Positions 45,999 to 59,215 of a stretch of DNA of 64,000 nucleotides are shown here, in pieces; within the stretch, counting starts at the first letter, position 1; every line of letters starts with the position of its first letter. The stretch spans positions 1,332,001 through 1,396,000 of the forward strand of contig JARFJB010000664.1 of NCBI GenBank assembly GCA_036346205.1. The letters run 5' to 3'. The notes under the pieces were generated by a model that worked only from the letters and a program-made list of their open reading frames with translations, had not been told where the DNA came from and did not search any database. The position numbers and the translations under genes are program-made. This stretch comes from Vesta saturnalis (taxonomy: Eukaryota > Arthropoda > Insecta > Coleoptera > Lampyridae).

Positions 45999-46881
45999 CC
46001 GTGGTTCTTAACCCATGGGTCGCGACCCAAAATTGGGTCATGAGGCACATTTCTAGGGTCGCGTGGAGTCCAAGTAATGAAAAAGGTGCAGGCAAGTTGT
46101 AGCTACCACGACGCGTCCTTATACACAGGCCACCATGATACAATAAACAGAAAAATAGGATCCTGAGCAGTCGCAAATCAGTTTACCATGCGCATGACGT
46201 CACTAGGTGATCAAAATTCGAATTTACCTCATTAGCAGGCAGCAGTTATGGCATTTTAATCTACAAGTTACTGACTTAAAACTTTCTGTTATAACTTTTT
46301 TATTGAAATTATAACAAAAACAGATTTGTGAATGTCTTTATTTGATTTACTTATACGAAAAATATACTTTTTCAGTCTGTATAATAATTGAATACACATA
46401 AATACGACTGCAAATGAAAGTACAATTTTATTAAATATAAAGGCTATAATTGTTAAAGAGGCATTAAAAGTGTTGTTGCCTTTTTCAACAATATCTATGC
46501 CATATCAAAAACAAATACCGAAATAAACTGGATCCCGAAGCAGATATAAGGTCCTCGTTGAGCAGCCTTCGACCAAGGTTTGAAGACCTTTCCAAATGCA
46601 TTCAATCACAAGGATCTCATTGAAAGGTACCATTTTTTACATTTTACAATGTATTAATTTTTTATTTTATTTTTTCAGAAATATGTTAAAATTTAATATT
46701 TAACTTTTACATTTTACCTACTTATACTTATATCATTTTAATTTTGTCATAAAAATTATTAAATATATGTAATTAATTATTCATTAAATTTCCCTTGGAT
46801 CAAAAAGTGAAAAAAAATTGCTTTTTTTAGGCTTAGGGTCGCGACATATTTCTCAAATTTGAGTCACGGCTTAAGCCACTG
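45999..46881 (+). mobile_element. hAT MITE with 8-bp target duplication
   Basis: The ends 'ccgtggttcttaacccatggg' (45999) and '...ggcttaagccactg' (46881) are the CAGTGGTTCTTAACC...GGGTCGCGACCC type found in hAT (Charlie/Buster-like) elements. Flanking octamers attttgac (45991-45998) and atctagac (46882-46889) match at 6 of 8 positions, as an aged duplication would. 883 bp, non-autonomous. Confidence 0.85.
46504..46623 (+). pseudogene. hAT transposase C-terminal fragment
   Basis: Frame IKNKYRNKLDPEADIRSSLS then SLRPRFEDLSKCIQSQGSH and stop. This is the last ~40 residues of a Buster/ZBED-type hAT transposase (K.RNRL..E.DLR..L....PRI..L......Q.SH). It shows that the 883-bp element is an internally deleted hAT rather than unrelated sequence. 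Confidence 0.75.
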
Positions 46882-47629
46882 ATCTAGACGATTTAAAAAA
46901 TAAAATTCGTGTTGCTATACAACAAATTAGAACCCAAAGTTTATTAAAAGTTCAAAACGAAATTTTAAAATAATGTGCATTTTGAAGCACTTCTATGATT
47001 GTGTTATCTGTTTATATTTTTTGCTGTTACTCTTCGTTGTATGTTAAATTTATTTAGAACTTTTTTATTTTGATAATGTAGTACATTATTTCTTGTTGTT
47101 TCCACAAATTTAGTAGTAGAATATGAGCTTATTTTGTTATTTAAATGTTCACGGCACACTTTAATTTGTTTAATAAATATTATAATTACCTATTTTTTCT
47201 AAATTGTGAGTTAACTAATAATATTAAACATATAAAGCTATACATTTTTGAAATCAGAAAAAAATAAGCCATCGAATGAGTCCATAGCCACCTATAGTTG
47301 CCATTTAAAAAAAATGTAAGTTTGGGTTGTAGCTCGAAAAATAATTACTGAAAAAATTTTATTCGCATTTTCCCATTTTGCGTAAAAATAGCTACCAAAC
47401 GTCTCTCTTATCAATTTTTCTTATTTTGAATATTAAAAAAGATATAGTCAATTGAAAATTTGGACGATTTTTAGTTATTTTCAGATATCTTAGAAAGTAG
47501 GCAACAATGTTGAATTTTCTTATCGGTATTTGAATTATATAATTCTGCCCAACTTTGATAAATTAACCGGCTCTGTATCTCTTATAATAACAAAGATAGC
47601 CATGGAACGTGGGTAAATTCTAAACAGCC

Positions 47630-47633
<4 letters not shown>

Positions 47634-47680
<47 letters not shown>
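47634..47680. repeat. (TA)n microsatellite
   Basis: TA run between two element complexes. Confidence 0.95.
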
Positions 47681-47686
<6 letters not shown>

Positions 47687-50335
47687 GTACGATATATCCG
47701 TTCAAACTTCACATTATAAAATTATTTTCGTGTTTACAGGGTGTTACATATTACCAAGGTGAACCAAACATACTTTTTTTAAATGGGACGCCCTATATAT
47801 TATTTCAAATTTAGATTAAGTTCATCTCCCCCATACTTCCAATATAGGGTTTCATTACGTTATACAGGGGATTTCAAAAGTTATAGTCAATTGTACACGA
47901 AAATCATTCTCATTTCAACCTAAAAATATTTTTTTCCAGGCATAACTTTTTGACATTGGTACAGTGTTACGAGAAAGTGCTATTTCTTCTTTATTTATTA
48001 TTGCACCAATTGAATATAGAGCGAGCCAAAACTCGAACACATGATTTTGTCAATTTTGTATTTTATTTTAAAAAGTGAAAATACACTTTATGTTCTTTCA
48101 TTTTTATTAAGCACCCACTATATCTAAAATCGTTAAGTTCTGAAATATTTTCAATTTAATAACAGAAAGAGATTTTTTTTAAATTTCTATTATTACAAGT
48201 TAGCCGTTAACAAATAAAAGTGTAACAAATTATTATAAAAAATTCAAAAAACATCGGTTATTAAGACAAAATTCTTATAAAATTAATTAATTTCATAATA
48301 AATGTTCAAAATGCCCACCGAAAACATCAATACAGCATTGCAGTCGATCTTCAAATTCTCGACTTACATTTCTTAACATTTCTAGATTAATACTCTGGAA
48401 TGCTTCTCGTATTCTATTCTTCATTTCATCTTGTGTGGTTGGAGGTATGATACACACGGTTTTTCACATAACCCCACTTGAAGAATACAATTTTACTTAA
48501 CTCTGGTGAACGAGCTGGCCATGCAATGTGACCTCCTCTCTTCCCACCCATCTTCCAGGAAAATGGATGTTAAGATGATTATGAATGAACCTAGTGTGAT
48601 GTACCGGAGCTTCGTTGTGTAACAACCACATTATTTGACGAATGTTAAGAGGAACGTTTGCCAACAGTAATGGTAAATGATTTGCTAAACAGTCCAAGTA
48701 AACCTGACCATTCACTATTCCACTGATCTCCAACTATACCACCCCAAACATTCGAAGACTACGTAGTTTTACTATGACTTGCTATAAGATGGGGATTACT
48801 TGTCGAATAATAATGGAAATTGTGTCTATTCACAGTTCCATTTTTATGAAACGTGGCTTCGTCTCTAAAGAGGACAAAATCAAAGAAATCCGCCTGATTG
48901 TGGATTTGTTGTTCAGTCCATTCATAAAAAGCGGTCCTTCTGGGATAGTCATCTTCGAATAACTCTTGATGCTACTGGATATGGTATGGATGCATCTTAT
49001 TTTTACGCAGTATTCTTCGGACGGGCCTGTCACTAATATCATGCTGACGCGAGATTTCACGTGTATTAAACATGTGGATTATGCGTAACCTCAAGCATCA
49101 CGGTAAATTCATTTTCCTCGTTAAGTACAGGTTTTGTCCATTCCTTTTTTTCATAAACTACTGAACCCGTACGATTAAAACGATCTACTAACCTTTCCAA
49201 CGTTATTTTCTCGGGTTGTCTTCGTGCGGGATATCTCTCTTTGTAAATTCTTTGTGTTAATAATCAATTTTTCATACATTCTCCCAGTACCCATATAATG
49301 TCTGTTAATTCCTCAACAGGAAAGTTCATTTCAAACAGTATTTAAGTGTTTACAAATTAATAAACACTACACAATCTCAAAGAATGTTAAATGAAAAGCT
49401 ACTAATTATTACTGAATAATATATATCTGTCATTTGTTCACGGCTAACTTGTTATAATAGAAATTGTTAAAAAATCTCTTTCTGTTATTAAATTGAGAAT
49501 ATAATTCACATGTCATGTAAAATACAAAAACAAAATCTCAGAATAGGCTATCAAATCGGTGATAATTTTATCACCGTATGTTAACTGTCACATGCTTTTA
49601 ATGAATAAAATAGTTTACTGCCAAAGTGACAAAAAGTTTCAAAGCAATAAATAATTGTATTGGTTATCTTGCAACTATAATTTTTACTATCAAAGTGACA
49701 GATCGTTTAAAATTGTAAGCTTTAAAAAATATATTTTCTATTATCGTTCATTAGATTCTCTTACCAAATATAACACGTGCTATGATTAACAATCGATGAT
49801 ACCACTCGTTAAAACCTGCGAAGCACTTGTTCAATTTTTATCGGTTTTAACTCGAGCTATCACCGATGATAATCATAACACTAGTGCTTAATAAAAATGA
49901 AAGAACAAAAAGTGTATATTCACATTTTAAAATAAAATACAGGGTGATTCATTTGAAAAAATTGACAAAATCATGTGTTCGAGTTTTGCTTCGCTCTATG
50001 TTCAATTGGTGCAATAATAAAGAAATAGCACTTTCTCGTAATACTGTACTGTCAAAAAGTTATGACTGGAAAAAATTATTGTTAGGTTGTTCTGCCTAGA
50101 GTATACATGACGTTGAAATGAGAATGATTTTCGGGTACAATTGTCCATATATTTGAAATAATATACAGGGTAACCCATTTAAAAAAAGGTATGTTTGGTT
50201 CACCCTGGTAATATGAAACACCCTGTAAATATGAAAATAATTTTATAATGTGAAGTTTGAAGTTGACTTTTTTTTTTGTAAATAACTTTTTTTTATATCT
50301 CCTTTAATAACGGGTATATCGTACTCGACGCACTG
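47681..50335 (-). mobile_element. Mariner-type element with stacked inverted-repeat ends
   Basis: The main termini are 'tacagggtgttacatattac' at 47735 and '...gtaatatgaaacaccctgta' ending 50227. The symmetry extends outward on both sides (gtacgatatatccgtt and aacttcacattataaaatt, mirrored at 50228-50325), so another inverted layer encloses the element. Inside the arms further terminus-like motifs occur ('tatacagggga' 47860, 'tacagggtgattcatttg' 49937). A remnant transposase lies at 48297-49329. Confidence 0.8.
48297..49329 (-). pseudogene. Mariner-type transposase, heavily degraded
   Basis: ATG at 49329 gives MNFPVEELTDIIWVLGECMKN, then (after a stop) QRIYKERYPARRQPEKITLE, a recognisable DUF4817-type HTH. 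48497-48733 holds the catalytic portion: GQVYLDCLANHLPLLLANVP, then LLHNEAPVHHT where relatives have MHDGAPPH, so the second Asp is now Asn, and FPGRWVGREE. The third Asp segment is frameshifted. Confidence 0.82.
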
Positions 50336-50343
50336 ATGCCGCA

Positions 50344-50344
<1 letters not shown>

Positions 50345-50408
<64 letters not shown>
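50345..50408. repeat. (TA)n microsatellite
   Basis: About 32 TA units. Confidence 0.95.
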
Positions 50409-51556
<1,148 letters not shown>

Positions 51557-51673
51557 ACTGGCTATTTAACCTAGGCAGATTATCAGTAACTGTATATAAT
51601 CATTTTCTGTTATTCTAACTAGGATTTATTTACACCAATTTTCCAGCAATTAACAGCAGGCAGCAGTTTAGAT

Positions 51674-51677
<4 letters not shown>

Positions 51678-51752
<75 letters not shown>
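51678..51752. repeat. (TA)n microsatellite
   Basis: About 37 TA units, bounded on each side by 'atcgat', so the run lies in a small palindrome. Confidence 0.95.
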
Positions 51753-51755
<3 letters not shown>

Positions 51756-51837
51756 ATTTCTTACTGTACCCATTTGAGTACAATGAGTTTATCCGAAACA
51801 AATCACTCAAGCTGTCAGATTGGATTATTATTCACAG

Positions 51838-53065
51838 ATGGATCTTGAAACCCCATAAGCGCGTCTACTTTTTGTGGAAGAACCTTCAAGCAGCTGGAAA
51901 CTGCGGTTGAAATAGTTTCTTCTTCTAACAGAAACAATGTAAAGCTGATCATCATTCCTCCAGATCAAGTAGATGCACAGACTGATGAAAATGATATTCT
52001 CGATGATAATATTTCCTACCGATGTTGTTGGATCCATAGAAGTTGGTTTTGAGTCTGAATCAAATTCAGAGGATTCCAAAGATGAGCAACAGAATATTCC
52101 TCTGGCTCAGTTGCAGACAAAACTGAATCAAAAAGTACCCAATAAAAATTAATGCCGCCAAGTTGGACTGAAGTTTTTACTAATATTTCTATGCCGAGTT
52201 CAAATGGATTCAATGATGGGCTAGAGATACTCAAAGATGATGTATGTGGATCCAGCCCGATTAAAATTTTTGACAAATTTTGGAGCACGGAAGTATATGA
52301 TCATACTGTGAGACAAATAAATATCTATGCAACGCAGAAAAACGACCACTCATTTTTTGTATCCCATGCTGACATGATATCGTTTATTGGTATTATTTTA
52401 CTCACAGGGTACCACATACTTCCTCGCGAACGGTTTTATTTGGGTTTAGATGATGAATTGCGTGTGCCACTTATTTCAATTGCTATGTCAAGAAACCGAT
52501 ACCATGAATATATTTACTTGGCGGACAATAATATGTTAAATAGAGGTGACAAAATGTCCGACCATTCATGAATTTATTGAATGAAAGGTTTCGACAGTGG
52601 GGAATATTTCATCACAACCCATCAATCGATGAAGCTATGGTGAAGTACTTTGGACGTCACTCAGCAAAGTAATATGTCAATGAAAAACCTGTATGCTTCT
52701 GTTGCAAGGGATGGATGCTATGTAACTCCAGTGGATACTGCTGTGCATTTGACACATACTGTGATGCAAAAAAAAGATTTATCTAACAAATCACCTGCTC
52801 TGCCATTAGGTTGGATTTACTAAAAGTTATTGCTGTTCAGTCAGACAACATTATATTTTTTGGATAATTACTTAGCAGCCACGTATTTCTAAACACATTG
52901 CCGGATAATGACAGTGGGCAACAGGAACCATCAGAGATCATAGGACTAAAAAGTGCCCATTTACAGACAAAAAGACTTAAAATAAGGATTGTTCAAAAAT
53001 TACAATAAATTGATGGGAGGCGTAGACATGTTGGATCAAAATGTTAATAGATATCGCATTAACAT
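51838..53065 (+). pseudogene. Second piggyBac-type transposase (PGBD3-like), degraded
   Basis: 51950-52015 encodes LIIIPPDQVDAQTDENDILD, the typical N-terminus of PGBD3-type proteins (PP..VD..TDEEDIDDD). 52152-52560 is an open frame with DKFWSTEVYDHTVRQINIYA, ISFIGIILLTGYHILPRE and ISIAMSRNRYHEYI, the N-terminal half of the transposase fold. Then HHNPSIDEAMVKYFGRH carries the first catalytic Asp. Multiple frameshifts follow, and NKLMGGVDMLDQNVNRYRIN (about 53000-53060) carries the third. Truncated at about 53065. No TTAA-flanked ends seen. Confidence 0.85.
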
Positions 53066-54950
53066 CAAAGTGCAAGTACTTTCGCTAACTTTAATTAAAG
53101 TTTACTTTAATTTGCCTTAGTTTAGCTCAACCGGTTCTTAATTATATAAATAGGGGGTTTGTTCATTAATACTGGGGTTGATCACTATTACGAGGTTCGT
53201 CCACACAGCAATATACTTGTAAGGGTTTTAGACTTATATTATTCCTATTATTTAGAATTCTAGATATTCACACTTAAAACTAACTTAAAAGTAAAACAAA
53301 ATAAACAAACTGAACGGTATTTTAAACTAACAAAATAAATAAATCGCTTCTATTGGAGTAGGACCTAGTGGATTCGTCTGCGGATGGGCGCCTTTTGTAC
53401 GTGGATTGATCGGTGGTGGCTCTGTCAGGTACCTATTAGTGGTAAAACTTTATTTACAGTTATTATAACGGTGATGGCAGGTGTGCGTCGATGTGATAAC
53501 ATAAACTAGAAAAAATAAAATACTTTTAAAGGGATTCTTTTATACAGAATACGCTTTTATATTGCATGTATAAAATGCAACTTTTTCGGTCTAATATTTA
53601 CAAATGTAGAATTAAAAGAAAATTTGTACAGAGTTTTCTTAACTAACTATATACAGGATAATCTTAATTACGGTGCATTAATATATTTCTAATTACTCTT
53701 AGTAATTAGTGAAAGTTTTAATAAAACAGATTTCGTGGTGTTTACGAGTGACTGAACTCGTTGGAATTGAAAATGAATACTTTAGTATAGTATTCTGGGT
53801 GCGGGCTGCGGGCACGCTTAGTAGCCCCTCGACAGCATCGAAACTAGCTCCTTGGAGTTGCTCTAGGTCGGGGCTGGTTTTAATAATGACAATGATAAGG
53901 TATTTAGAATTTCCGGAACGATTTAGTTTACAGATTTTTCAGATACCGGATAAACTAAACGTTTTACAGGTACAGGAAACTGGCAGAAGGGTTTGTCCTT
54001 CAAGTCTGGATTATCGCGATAAGCCATCAGGATCGGATACAGGTTCAGGACTGTTAAGTTCTTAGTCTGGGCGTAAGCCCTTTTAAATCTTCAGCCCTGT
54101 TAAAGAACCAGGCTGACGGCATTTAACAAAGATGTTCAATCAGGATGTTGCTATCCTCTGGATATCTCACGATAAGTGAGCGGGTAGGAAAACGGTTTAT
54201 TACGTTTAGCGAGATTAAAATGTAAGTGTGGTGTTGTATGTTTAACTTACATGCAGGTGACCGCAGATTGAGGCAGTAATAAACCTTGTATAATAGAAGA
54301 GCAGGTCAGTCTGGGCTCTCGAAAGAGATCCAGCGCAATGAGAGTGAACAGCAAGTCTTCAAAGAGGCCCAGGGGAATGGGTCGAGTTGACCCAACGGAA
54401 TGAGAGTGAACAGGAACAGGTCTGAGTTTCCTAAGAAACCAAGGGGAATGAGTTTTATTTAGAATCCGCGGAGGGCGGACACGGCTTCTGGTCGGGCATC
54501 TAATGCCATGATTGGTGGATAGACTGGCGGGGACAAAACTTTTAACATTTTTTTAAATTCACGTCGGAGGGAATATAAATTCATTATTTGATGATTTCTG
54601 TAAATTTTAATTAACAAGATAATTAGCAAATAATTAATTCAAAAAATGTTGGTAAAGGCGGCTGGTAAAAAGTTGTGGTGGGTTGTCTTTATCCAGATGA
54701 TCAACGTGTCAATTGTGAATGTTTGGCGAATTCATTGTTGACTTCCAATCACATAGTTAAAAAGAATGGAAAACCAAAACTCTTCTAAACAAAACAGTTG
54801 TTTAAGTGATTTAAAATCACTTTAAAACTAAAATTACAAATCTCTCTACATTATAAGTAGTGACATTTACCCCAAAAACAATTTGTTTTGCTATCTGAGA
54901 GTCGTAAACCCATGGTTGGTTTCGGTAGCCTCAGGATGACACCATTAAAG
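53066..54950. other. Unclassified insertion-like sequence with promoter-like and repeated motifs
   Basis: It truncates the piggyBac pseudogene. 'attatataaataggggg' at about 53143 resembles a core promoter with TATA box, as in an LTR. 54330-54450 holds repeated 'ggaatgagagtgaacag' and 'ccaaggggaatg' phrases. No gag, pol or other coding frame is recognisable. The frame at 53709-54065 shows nothing familiar. A degenerate LTR or TRIM is possible. Confidence 0.35.
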
Positions 54951-54951
54951 C

Positions 54952-56365
54952 TCAATTCGTAAATTGAATCTTTATGAATGTGAAAGTGTTTATTATTCTA
55001 TTAAGGTATTTTACTTCAAGATTATCTTTTCCAATCCCAATAACTTCTGCGACAAAATACCATTTCTTTCCTGCCATTTTAGCAAGCATATTTAACAAGT
55101 CCGTTTTCTCAGAGAATTCCATATCGGATTCTCCCGATTCTTGAAATTCACATTTCTCATCAGATTCAGACCTGAATTCATTGTAATTAAGTTTTATTTT
55201 TATTTTTTTCTTTGATGTTTTGGTTTTTGGAAGATGTTTGGGCTTCTTTGCAGCTTTTTTGGCTTCTATTCGAATCTTTTTAGGCGTGTCGATCAAAATG
55301 CAAGATTTCCTTTTCTTTCTTTCTTTCATCGTGTTGGTTCTAGGAAGAGCTTTTGGAAAAGGCATGACTTGCTCTGGAGTGAAAGTCGTTTTTGACGAAG
55401 AAACAGGTGGTTGGGCAGGTGTCGAAGGCAGAATGGGTTGAATTGGCGTTGAAATGGGGGAAGAAGCACAAGTTACTTAATCTGGTCCTGGAAGTGGTAT
55501 ATTGGTCACTTTAGAAGAGAGGAATTTATGGTCCGGGAATATACTGTCTTCGAATGGACATATCACAGATACTTTGAATCCGTTGATTGGTAGGCGTGAA
55601 TGCCAGAGGCAAAACTTTGCCTACCTACTCAGCTACGTCGAAAATAGTGCCGTGTTTTTCAACGTTCCCCGGTCTGATCATCAACTTGTTCATGGCCTTC
55701 AATGGGCCAAATACAGTGCGGTCGAGTGGCTGCATTTTGTGGCTAGTGTAAGAATGAAATGTTACCAGAGTAACCCCATTGTCCTTGGCGATCTGAATGA
55801 TTGGTATAGAAATGTGGCTCTCGGACATATCTGAGGAATCATTTTTTGAAATTATCAAAAACGGTTGAACGGTTAAAATGTGTTGCTCTGGCTAAGCTAG
55901 CGGCCTGTGACATCCTCAAAGGTATGTCGTTCCCATATCTCTTTCTAAGCGTGCAGAACCAAAACGCGCCTGGCATTTTGTGTTGATCCCAAGAAGAATC
56001 ATTTTTTTTATTCTCCTTTGCAAATTGGCACGCTGTGCTAACTGGCGGACTTGTTCCAATGTCAACTTGAAATGAAGGTGACCTGCTTTTTGGATGTAGT
56101 TAACTAATACAAGTTCTTCTTCGTCCGTGAATACTTGTTTGACGTTGCTATTTTTGTCGTAAGAAAAAACACTCATTCTTGATTGTGAAAAATGTTTTAC
56201 TTGCCGCAGTAATGTAGTTTTGGAGAGATTAAAGTGCTTAGCAACAGTATAAGTCGTCTTTGTTTTGTTGCACACCATTTCTACAGCTTTCTCGATGTTT
56301 TTGGAGACCAGCTTTCGCTTCACACCCGATGCACTCAGAAGCACGATGCAGGTAAGAATATGCAT
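54952..56365 (-). pseudogene. Pogo/Tigger-type transposase with central deletion
   Basis: N-terminus (56330-56030): VKRKLVSKNIEKAVEMVCNK, TYTVAKHFNLSKTTLLRQVK, then FTDEEELVLVNYIQKAGHLH, the psq-type HTH and CENP-B-like start of pogo transposases. After a large deletion near 55860-55920, 55858-55625 reads SHISIPIIQIAKDNGVTLVT, SHKMQPLDRTVFGPLK, the end of the DDE_1 domain. 55500-54952 gives FTPEQVMPFPKALPR, a Lys-rich stretch and KWYFVAEVIGIGKDNLEVKY, the usual tail. The region with the first two catalytic acids is gone. No terminal repeats identified. Confidence 0.85.
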
Positions 56366-56992
56366 AAGAGAGATAAAATAAAAAAAATTTAAAAATTTGT
56401 TCGAGAAACCATTTGATGTGAGAATAACCTAAATTGAAACCTGTTGGACCTAGGACCAAGGTACAACTAACATCTAGGTCCGAGGTACAACAGGTTGGTA
56501 CTTAATTTATTTGTTGTTTTTACTAATCTGGAAGTTAGGTTAAAGCCACAGTTTTTATGGCAATACATTTACAAACGGTATTTAATTGAAGGATAATAAG
56601 TGATAAAATATTGTTAAGATCGACACAGAAAAGGTATTTAGAACATCAAAATACTTACTTTATGACAAGTACATTTGTGCACGCGTATCACAGCTGAACT
56701 GTTATAGAAACCTGCCTTTTATTGTTCTTGATAATCCAGTAACAACCTCTAGTGGCACGTATATGATACATGGCTTTTACTTATTTGGGAACAAAACAGA
56801 AATTGGCGTAGGACCAAGGTACATATCTTATTCAGTTTTAAGATGTATGATACTGTATTCCTATATCAAATGACTTGGAATAAAGGTGTTTTAAACAAAT
56901 TATTAAAAGAAATGGTTTCTTGGGACTTAATGAGTGAAGTTAGCATCTAGATGTCTATAAACCTCTGTCTGACATAAAGTTTTAAACGTCTG
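56366..56992. other. No gene; repeated 'ggaccaaggtacaac' motif
   Basis: 'aggaccaaggtacaac' at about 56452, 'aggtccgaggtacaac' at about 56475 and 'aggaccaaggtacat' at about 56811 recur upstream of the pogo remnant and may belong to its end. Otherwise nothing is seen. Confidence 0.4.
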
Positions 56993-57828
56993 TCTGACAG
57001 TAATAACGAGGCACCATCCGCCATTTTGTTTTTTGTGACATCACCTCTGGGGCACCTTTACCACCACTTTTTTATATACGCCTACGTGGGGACCGTATTT
57101 TTTTTCACCTGAGAATAAAAAGATTTTATTTAATCTGTGTTTATTAATATTTATTTGGGGCCGTTTTGATTTTTATCAAAGGAGATTGTATAATTGTTAT
57201 TAAAATTATTATTACATTTCTTGTAATTACCATCTATAGATTGTGACCTTTTACCTATACAAAAAAAATTTATATATACATTGGTGGTTGTATTCTAATA
57301 AGGGGTCCTAGTGTTCTAAGACGGAAATCTGTTAGTGGGCTTCGCCCCTGTCATAAAAATTGTATTCTAATAATGGGGACGAATTAATAGATAAGACATG
57401 TAAAGATGATGATGTCAAGTGTTTTCATTAAAAAAGACGTTATTTAATCTGTGTTTATTATTATTAATATTTATTAGGGTTGTTTTGATTTTTATCAAGG
57501 ATGTGAAAACCTAGTCCTTAAACGATTATGTTCAAATCTTTTCAATACCTGAGGTTATATTGTATTTATAACTATTAATTAATTAATTCCTATCTGAGGT
57601 TTAAATATCATTCTGATCCAGATAACTGTTTTACAATGTGTTTTCGTAATAGGGTTTATTATAAAGGAGACTGCATAATTGTTATTAAAATTATTACCTT
57701 TCTTTAAGACCTATTTTATTTTACAATATACTTATTTTGCCATGAAAGTGACCTTCAACTTTATACATAATTAAAAATGAGTAATTAAGTTGCCATGCTT
57801 TAAACGATTTTCCACCTTGAGAACGTTA

Positions 57829-58260
57829 AATTATATGTACAAGGTTTAAGCAGAAATAAAATGCATTAATCGGATAAATAGTTACACATATTCATTATAG
57901 GCTATTTTACGCTTCACTGTGTACTGACTTTAATAGTGGCACCAATTATCAATTAAAAGTAAAATATTGAAGGTCGACTGTTAAATTATATACTCAAGTT
58001 TGAAGTGGAAAATAAAATTGCATTAATACGTAGTTAATACACATATGCATTATAGGTTGTTCTACGTTTCACTGCGTGTTCCTTTTAAGTGTTATTAATT
58101 AAAAGTAAATATTGAAGGTTGACAGTTAAGATTATGTGTACAAGGTCTAAGCAGAAAATAAATGCATTAAATGGTTACACATATACATTAGTTGTTTGTT
58201 TTACGCTTCATTGTGTGTTTTAGTTTAGGGATTACTTTTTTAAAATCAATTGCATTACTT
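57829..58260 (+). repeat. Three tandem ~140-bp units in the left Polinton arm (mirrored at 60560-60985)
   Basis: Each unit runs 'aaattatatgtacaaggttt', 'agcagaaaataaa', 'gcattaat', 'gttacacatat.cattat', 'ttacgcttcactgtgt', 'aattaaaagtaaatattgaagg'. Copies start at about 57829, 57984 and 58131 and diverge by several bases each. The right arm keeps the inverted set. Confidence 0.8.
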
Positions 58261-58484
58261 TTAACACCTAGATTAAATTACGTAAAATTGATTATTGTTA
58301 TGGGATGTCATGCTTTCTTTAAAAAACAGTATAATATATTCATAGCTATAAAGCTTATAATACCTGCTAAAAGTAAACTACTCTTTGTTTATATAGATCT
58401 GGGTCGCAAAAAAGGTGCTACGTTTAACAGTAAATTATCGAAAACATCTTCAAATCTAGCTAATCCATAATCTCCTAAAATTTG

Positions 58485-59215
58485 AGCTCGTGGGGGACGA
58501 CAGGGGGCGAAGGTCCGAGAGTAATTTGCGAAACCCTATACTTGTCTTCTTACAAGTTAGCATTAGGGTCCCTTATTACAAGTTCAAATTTACAGCCAAG
58601 GGTGTGAAGCCCCGACAGCAAGTTACGAATCCATACACCTTACAAGGTAGCATTAGGCCCGCAAGTTCAAATTTCCCACCAATAAGCAATCAGGATGTAA
58701 TCACTTAAATACAAATTCAAATTTCCCCGAAAGCAAGTTACGAAGCCCTATACCTGTCTTATAAGTTAGCGTTAGGCCTCTCTTATTAGAAATTAGAAAT
58801 TTCACCCTCATAGGTGGCGCCACAAACAAATTCAAATTCGTGGTCAAGGGGCGATGTCCTGAGAGTAAGTTGCTAAGCCCTACATCTGTCTTACAAGTCA
58901 GCATTATGCCCCTTATTACAATACAAATTCATCTTTCCAGCCATAACCTGCAGACTTAAATACAAATTCAAATTTTCAGCCAATGGGGCCTCGACAAGGA
59001 GGCAGAGCCCCGAGAGCAAGTTGCGCAGCTCTACACCTGTCTTACTAGTGAGCATTAGGCCCCTTATAATACAAATTCAAATTTTCCCGCTAAGGGTACT
59101 ACGACAATACACGAAGGCCCACGAACAAGTTCCGATCACGACAATGGGCGAAGTCCCGAGAACAAGTTGCGATGCCCTACACCTGTCTTACAATCTCTGT
59201 TATGTTCGGGGAGGG
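58485..59215 (+). repeat. Polinton-internal tandem array of ~120-bp units
   Basis: Five to six degenerate units contain 'gcgaagtcccgagagcaagtt', 'gcgaagccctacacctgtct', 'tacaagttagcattaggccc', 'cttattacaa', 'caaattcaaattt'. The same unit occurs in reverse complement at 20296-20900 in the other copy. Small open frames here (58490-58708, 58701-58904, 59021-59299) follow the repeat and are not genes. Confidence 0.85.

Larger units (their letters stand above)
43637..46972 (+). pseudogene. Mariner-type transposase split by two insertions
   Basis: Starts MAYSSEERNDLRVLTEMLML with frameshifts near 43670-43790. 43800-44160 encodes TEERSLAYVEF and the first Asp motif ILFADEAKF. The gene is interrupted at 44164 by a MITE and resumes after 45652 with FQHDGAPAHN (second Asp) and RSPDLTPLDFFLWG (third Asp; 35 intervening residues). 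It is interrupted again at 45999 by a hAT MITE, then continues in frame after 46889 with DLKNKIRVAIQQIRTQSLLK and a stop near 46970. Confidence 0.88.
43064..47633 (+). mobile_element. Mariner-type element with nested MITE and hAT insertions
   Basis: Left 'tacagggtgtgtagaatcta' pairs with the degraded right end '...gggtaaattctaaacagccggta'. The arms extend ~430 bp (ggctatctttgttattataag, tcaacattgttgcc, gcgaataaaaaaatttttc, agctataca). Removing the inserts at 44164-45652 and 45999-46889 leaves ~2.2 kb, the family size. (TA)n lies on both sides. Confidence 0.9.
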
